From DATAXS01 sp036266715 (lineage in GTDB: Bacteria; Patescibacteriota; Minisyncoccia; UBA6257; 2-01-FULL-56-20), in contig DATAXS010000003.1 of assembly GCA_036266715.1 (NCBI GenBank), forward strand, positions 1-20,110: DNA of 20,110 nucleotides, in the 5' to 3' direction. Below the pieces are notes generated by a model. That model did no database searches and was not told the origin of the DNA. It was given only the letters and a program-made list of their open reading frames with translations. A program made the position numbers and the translations under genes. Shown here in pieces: positions 19,766 through 20,110 of this stretch (its first letter is position 1; every line of letters begins with the position of its first letter).

Positions 19766-20110
19766 CGGCAATCCAGACGGTCGCTCTGCGGCATATGCCG
19801 CAGGGAGGAAAGTCCGGACACCAACGCGTTGCGAAGGCAGTGCGTTAAAAGGTAGCGGCTAACAGCCGCACGGCGCAAGCCGAGAGGTGCGATCAGTGAC
19901 GCTTCGGTCCGAAAGGGCCGGAGGGACCCTATCCCGAGCTTGATGGTCCAATTCCGCCATAGGGACAACAAAGCGGAAGTGAAACGGCAAAACCCTTACT
20001 GGGTGCAAGGCCGCGCTCCCATGGATGCCGCAAGGCGTGCCACGGGAGAGTGCCGCACCGAGCCCGCGAGCGATCAAGGGCCCAGAGAAATGACCGTCCA
20101 TCGTCCGGCA
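19766..20110 (+). ncRNA. rnpB: RNase P RNA, bacterial type A, 3' end cut by the window
   Basis: This is the catalytic RNA that removes 5' leaders from pre-tRNAs. Conserved parts visible include a P3 hairpin (19786-19792 with 19797-19803), the GAGGAAAGTCCGGAC core (about 19805-19819), the segment GTGAAACGG followed by GGGTGCAAGGCC, and, near the end, GAGCGATC and AGAGAAATGACCGTCC (about 20084-20099), which match the universally conserved 3' core. Transcription should start near 19766-19768, seven bases after a consensus -10. The last few tens of bases, including the 3' strand of P1, lie beyond the window. No overlapping protein-coding frame on this stretch is believable. Confidence 0.95.

Noticed and set aside
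19741..20101. Minus-strand frames of 76 and 80 codons over the rnpB region.
   Set aside because: The region is explained by conserved RNase P RNA sequence and its own consensus promoter.

Overview
The window looks like a piece of a small-genome bacterial chromosome of moderately high GC, most likely from the Patescibacteria (CPR), probably a Parcubacteria-type lineage. This is an inference. It rests on short or stripped-down versions of core enzymes (a prolyl-tRNA synthetase without the usual editing insertion, a 364-residue phosphoglycerate kinase, a 236-residue MreC), a stand-alone VirD4/TraG-like ATPase with no conjugation genes around it, very tight gene packing, and start sites without Shine-Dalgarno (SD) sequences. 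No 16S gene is present, so the lineage cannot be fixed from this window.

Layout, left to right. (1) 1-2774: efp (elongation factor P) and mnmA (tRNA 2-thiouridylase), each followed by an unrecognised gene that stands alone (705-1070 and 2303-2728). (2) 2772-9235: a long co-directional run proS-mreB-mreC-mreD-mrdA-galT, where translation, the rod-shape elongasome and sugar-nucleotide metabolism share one operon, with mrdA having a possible extra promoter. (3) 9240-10179: a small membrane protein, rplU (ribosomal protein L21), and a 54-codon stand-alone gene with a perfect terminator. (4) 10188-14597: a minus-strand membrane glycosyltransferase, divergent from a two-gene unit of a 140-residue unknown and the TraG-like ATPase. 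(5) 14629-14970: another stand-alone small gene. (6) 14988-18951: a minus-strand NDH-2-like flavoprotein, divergent from pgk, a DHH-family phosphoesterase and an RNase HI with an N-terminal hybrid-binding domain. (7) 18966-20110: a minus-strand zinc-ribbon/XRE regulator, divergent from rnpB (RNase P RNA), whose 3' end lies just past the window. No stretch over 300 bases lacks a gene, and no tRNA, CRISPR array or insertion sequence was seen.

The most interesting pattern is a split in expression signals. Every recognised housekeeping gene lacks an SD sequence, both at promoter-proximal starts, where a -10 box lies only about 4-15 bases before the start codon (leaderless or nearly so), and at operon-internal starts. 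In contrast, the four unrecognised stand-alone genes (A 705, B 2303, C 9953, D 14695) and the XRE regulator have clear SD sequences, their own promoters (weak for B) and their own rho-independent terminators. They look like five self-contained expression cassettes set between housekeeping units. In two cases the cassette terminator runs straight into the promoter of the next core gene (mnmA, proS). What A-D do cannot be told from the sequence.
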